A DNA stretch of 64,000 bases from Rhodospirillaceae bacterium. GTDB taxonomy: Bacteria > Pseudomonadota > Alphaproteobacteria > GCA-2731375. Below are positions 61,408-64,000 of the stretch, piece after piece. The notes under the pieces are model-generated. The model saw only the letters and a program-made list of their open reading frames with translations. It was not told where the DNA came from and did no database searches. The stretch covers positions 1-64,000 of the forward strand of contig JABIWH010000041.1 in NCBI GenBank assembly GCA_018701215.1, read 5' to 3'. Numbering within the stretch: position 1 is the first letter of the stretch; every line of letters begins with the position of its first letter. Position numbers and translations under genes: made by a program.

Positions 61408-63059
61408 TTAAGCGGCTTGATCGGGAAGGGGCGCCCCTCGAACACCGTGCCCCAGATTGGTATTTCACGCAGGTTTTCCGCACCCACTTCATAAGGGTCT
61501 TGTTGCAGAATGGTGAAGTCGGCCTTCTTGCCGGCCCGGATGGAGCCGATCTCGTGCTCAAGTCCAAGGACATAGGCCGCCTCGGTGGTAATCGCCCGCA
61601 TCGCCTGGTCCAGGCTCAGGCGTTCCTCCGCTCCCATGACATGGCCGGCTTCGCTGATCCTGGTGGCCGCAACCCAGGCGCTGTTCAGGGGCAGGGCTGG
61701 CGCCATGGTAAAATCCGTATGCACCGCCGTCGGCACATTGTGGCGGGCCAGGGTGCCCAGGCGGGACATTTGCGAGGCCCGCTCGTGGCCCAGTTTGTGC
61801 TTCCAATAGGCATCGCCCAGCTCGTGCACATAGTAGATGTTGACCGAGGCACAGGCGCCCAAATCAGCCATGCGGCGAACCTGTTCGGGGGTTGAGACGC
61901 CGAAATGCTCGATGGTGAAGCGATGATTGAACCTTGGCCGCTCCCACTGCAGTTTTTCCAAGGTATCCAGGGCCAGCTCCACGCCAAGATCGCCGGAACA
62001 ATGCACGTGAATGCGGAACCCTTCGTTCCAGAAGGTCCGCGCCACTTCTTCGAAGGTTTCGGGCGGGGTCATCCATTCGCCATGATGCGCGTCAATGGCA
62101 CCGGGCGGGCCCAGCTGCATCAAACCGGCGTAAAAGCCACCGTCGGCGAATAACTTCACGTGGTCATAAAACCGCAGCCGGTGGGTATTGCGTTCACGCA
62201 GGCCCACGGCGCGGTCGATCAGCTTGGCGCCTTCCTTTTTGCCGCCGCCCAAAGGCATGGCGGGTGGGATCATTTGCACCCGGAACGGCGTGTCGTCCCG
62301 TTCCAAAGCCTTGACCAGGGCGGGCCATTCCATTTCCAGATCGAACATGCCCGCCGCCATATCGCCGATTGTCGTGTGGCCGCCGTGATGGACCACCTGG
62401 CGCAAACGCTCCAGTCCATCGGCGAAACGCTTGGGCGCCAGGGTGAATTTGTTGAAATAGCGAAATGCCAGGGATAGCCCGGTCTCGAAAAACCGCCCCT
62501 CCGCCATGTTGACCTGGGGGTGGCGTTCGCCTTCCGCCTCGTCCAGACCCATCCACTCCACCGTCGCGTCGTTGACCACCAGGGTATGGAAGCCGCGGTG
62601 CCAGACGATCACGGGCCGTGTGGTGGAGATGCCGTTCAGGGTCTGGCGGTACACCTCGCCGTGCCAGATTGGATGATGACCCCAGGCAAACAGCGGCTCG
62701 TCCGGGTCCTCCATCTCCAGGTCGATCGCTTTCAGGCGGTCGAGGAATTCGTTGTGGCCCCGCGTGCTGGGCACATCCTGCCAGGGCAGCTTCCATTCCA
62801 GGGCCGTGGTGAAATGCATGGGCAGCAACAGCGCCGCCATGGAAGGATGCAGATGCGGGTCGATAAAGCCCGGCATGATGACATGCTCGGCAAAGCGGTC
62901 GTCGATGGTATGGGGGTGAGCCTGTAGCCAGGGTTGCATGGATTCCAGGCTGCCGACTTCGATGATCTGATCACCACGCACGGCCACGGCGGTGGCGAGC
63001 GGCAGGGACGGCTCCATTGTCCGCACTGCGCGCGCGGTATAGACGGTGATTTCTTCCAT
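61404..63059 (-). CDS. YtcJ-like amidohydrolase
   Basis: A 551-residue amidohydrolase-3 family enzyme. The first metal motif is PGFIDPHLHPSMAAL (about residue 59), the middle contains HVHCSGDLGVEL and FTIEHFGVSTPEQV, and the C-terminal part has TAVHTDFTMAPALPL and the KADFTILQQDP ending. Substrates of YtcJ relatives are varied N-acyl or cyclic amides. The open frame extends upstream, but I start at 63059 where GGAGGAG gives an ideal site and the N-terminus becomes normal. It lies 17 bases behind the MFS transporter gene. Confidence 0.9.
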   Translation of the reverse strand: MEEITVYTARAVRTMEPSLPLATAVAVRGDQIIEVGSLESMQPWLQAHPHTIDDRFAEHVIMPGFIDPHLHPSMAALLLPMHFTTALEWKLPWQDVPSTRGHNEFLDRLKAIDLEMEDPDEPLFAWGHHPIWHGEVYRQTLNGISTTRPVIVWHRGFHTLVVNDATVEWMGLDEAEGERHPQVNMAEGRFFETGLSLAFRYFNKFTLAPKRFADGLERLRQVVHHGGHTTIGDMAAGMFDLEMEWPALVKALERDDTPFRVQMIPPAMPLGGGKKEGAKLIDRAVGLRERNTHRLRFYDHVKLFADGGFYAGLMQLGPPGAIDAHHGEWMTPPETFEEVARTFWNEGFRIHVHCSGDLGVELALDTLEKLQWERPRFNHRFTIEHFGVSTPEQVRRMADLGACASVNIYYVHELGDAYWKHKLGHERASQMSRLGTLARHNVPTAVHTDFTMAPALPLNSAWVAATRISEAGHVMGAEERLSLDQAMRAITTEAAYVLGLEHEIGSIRAGKKADFTILQQDPYEVGAENLREIPIWGTVFEGRPFPIKPLK

Positions 63060-63076
63060 ACTCTCCTCCAACAAGA

Positions 63077-64000
63077 TTACTGCTTCGGCATGCGGGCCAG
63101 CCAGATCAGGGGTATGGGAATAATGGCCACAATCGCGAACAGACGGAAGGCGTTTATGAAGCCGATCATCGCGGCCTGGCGCTTGACCTCGGCCGAGGCG
63201 GCGGAGAGGCCCTGCACGGTGCTCAGATCCAGAACTCCCGTCACCCATGGAAAATTCAGCAACTTGGAATATTCGTTCAGCGCCAGGCCCAATTCCAAGC
63301 CGTTGATATAGGTGGAGTGGATAACCACGGCAACACAGATGGAGATGAACAGGGAGGAAGCGAAGTTCCGCAGCATATGAAAAATCGCCGAGGCATCATC
63401 GAGGAATTCCGGCTTTACGGTGGAAAACATCAACAAGGTTAGGGGCACCCAGGTCATGCCGATGCCCAGGCCCTGTAATGCGCCGGTCCAGGCCACGCCA
63501 AAATATGTCACATTGGTATCGAATTGCGAGATCGCGTAGCCCGAGAGCGCCTGGCAGAGAAAGCCAAAGGTCAGGGTGGCTTGAACATTCCATTGCGCCA
63601 TGCGGATAACCAGCAGGAAAGATGCCATGTTGCCCGCGCCGCGAATGGCCAACAGCATGCCGATGGTCGAGTCCGGATAGCCGCGCAGATCCTGCAGCAT
63701 GGATGGCATCAATACCAAGGGTACGAAACTCAACATCCCGAACATGAACGAGATCGCCAGCCCAATGCTATAATTTCGGTTCAGAAACAATCGTGGCCGA
63801 ATAAAAGGATTTTCCGCCGTCGTGATATGAACCAGGAAGATATACAGCGCCAGGAAGGCGACGGTGCATTCGACAATGGTCTCGGAAGATTCAAACCAGT
63901 CGTTGCGCTCGCCCCGGTCAAACATGAATTGAAACGCCGCCAGGGCGGCGGCCAGGGCGATAAAGCCAAGCCAGTCCATGGAGGGGCCCTTGGGGCGGTT
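63077..64000 (-). CDS. MFS transporter, DHA2/EmrB type (N-terminus beyond window)
   Basis: The C-terminal 300 or more residues of a 14-segment drug/H+ antiporter. The frame is still open at the window edge, where the PKGPSMDWLGF segment corresponds to the middle of EmrB proteins. The remaining membrane segments, the loop FDRGERNDWFESS and the GLGIGMTWVPLTLLMFSTV segment match the family. It is the first visible gene of an operon with the YtcJ-like amidohydrolase and CobW GTPase. Confidence 0.9.
   Translation of the reverse strand, partial: NRPKGPSMDWLGFIALAAALAAFQFMFDRGERNDWFESSETIVECTVAFLALYIFLVHITTAENPFIRPRLFLNRNYSIGLAISFMFGMLSFVPLVLMPSMLQDLRGYPDSTIGMLLAIRGAGNMASFLLVIRMAQWNVQATLTFGFLCQALSGYAISQFDTNVTYFGVAWTGALQGLGIGMTWVPLTLLMFSTVKPEFLDDASAIFHMLRNFASSLFISICVAVVIHSTYINGLELGLALNEYSKLLNFPWVTGVLDLSTVQGLSAASAEVKRQAAMIGFINAFRLFAIVAIIPIPLIWLARMPKQ

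Noticed and set aside
1..64000. CRISPR arrays, insertion sequences, prophage genes, riboswitches
   Set aside because: I looked for regularly spaced repeats, transposase or integrase motifs and typical riboswitch cores and saw none I could support.

Overview
The window looks like chromosomal DNA of a GC-rich alphaproteobacterium, probably a free-living or host-associated Rhodospirillales-like heterotroph. The reasons are a DUF2794 gene (a family I know mainly from Alphaproteobacteria), a perfect FNR/FixK-type box beside an FNR-family gene, PAS-rich sensor kinases of alphaproteobacterial style, and a palindromic intergenic element framed by CTAGAGC/GCTCTAG. I see no insertion sequence, prophage, CRISPR array, rRNA or replication origin. 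Genes are tightly packed and many neighbours share ATGA, GTGA or TGATG overlaps.

Region by region. 1-586: no convincing gene, then tRNA-Thr(TGT) on the minus strand. 0.8-2.8 kb: amidohydrolase and LigE-like glutathione transferase (minus). 3.2-7.0 kb: a four-gene peptide/nickel-type ABC importer without a binding protein. 7.0-8.2 kb: DUF2794 and a 2-keto-4-pentenoate hydratase-type enzyme. 8.3-13.3 kb: PAS/GAF histidine kinase, MetE-like barrel protein and O-methyltransferase. 13.3-17.7 kb (minus): NDP-forming acyl-CoA ligase, enoyl-CoA hydratase, flavin monooxygenase. 18.0-19.5 kb: divergent HxlR regulator and EamA transporter sharing a tandem-repeat operator candidate. 19.8-23.8 kb: hybrid kinase, FNR-type regulator and a small protein with two FNR-type boxes. 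24-26 kb: HpcH/HpaI aldolase and a sugar-isomerase-like barrel protein. 26.2-33 kb (minus): pirin, short-chain dehydrogenase, acyl-CoA dehydrogenase, epimerase, PaaK-like CoA ligase, M20 peptidase. These run divergently from a molybdenum hydroxylase (FAD, 2Fe-2S and Mo subunits) plus an ACMSD-like amidohydrolase (33-37.8 kb). 37.9-42.9 kb: an envelope group with an OmpA-domain protein, a 1074-residue secreted protein of unknown family and a DUF2459 lipoprotein. 43-52.7 kb: mostly catabolic or modifying enzymes with a TauE exporter, ending in a minus-strand operon headed by a MarR-acetyltransferase fusion. 52.8-60.4 kb: a plus-strand signalling and oxygen-chemistry run. 60.5-64 kb (minus): MFS efflux pump (cut by the window end), YtcJ-like amidohydrolase and CobW-type metal chaperone.

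Metabolically the window reads as import, ring or side-chain activation and beta-oxidation-like breakdown of unusual carboxylates, aromatics or N-heterocycles: a molybdenum hydroxylase, two CoA-ligase families, acyl-CoA dehydrogenase, enoyl hydratase, several metal amidohydrolases, an amidase, GST and flavin monooxygenases. No substrate can be named from sequence alone.

The most unusual part is 52829-60414. A 1287-residue PAS-repeat hybrid kinase is followed by an OmpR-type regulator, an AurF-like di-iron protein, a group I truncated haemoglobin and a PAS adenylate cyclase. A 17-base direct-repeat motif (TGAAACAATTGAAACAA) occurs twice, each time about 110 bases upstream of a start codon. The second item is the secreted 1074-residue protein paired with an OmpA-domain protein.
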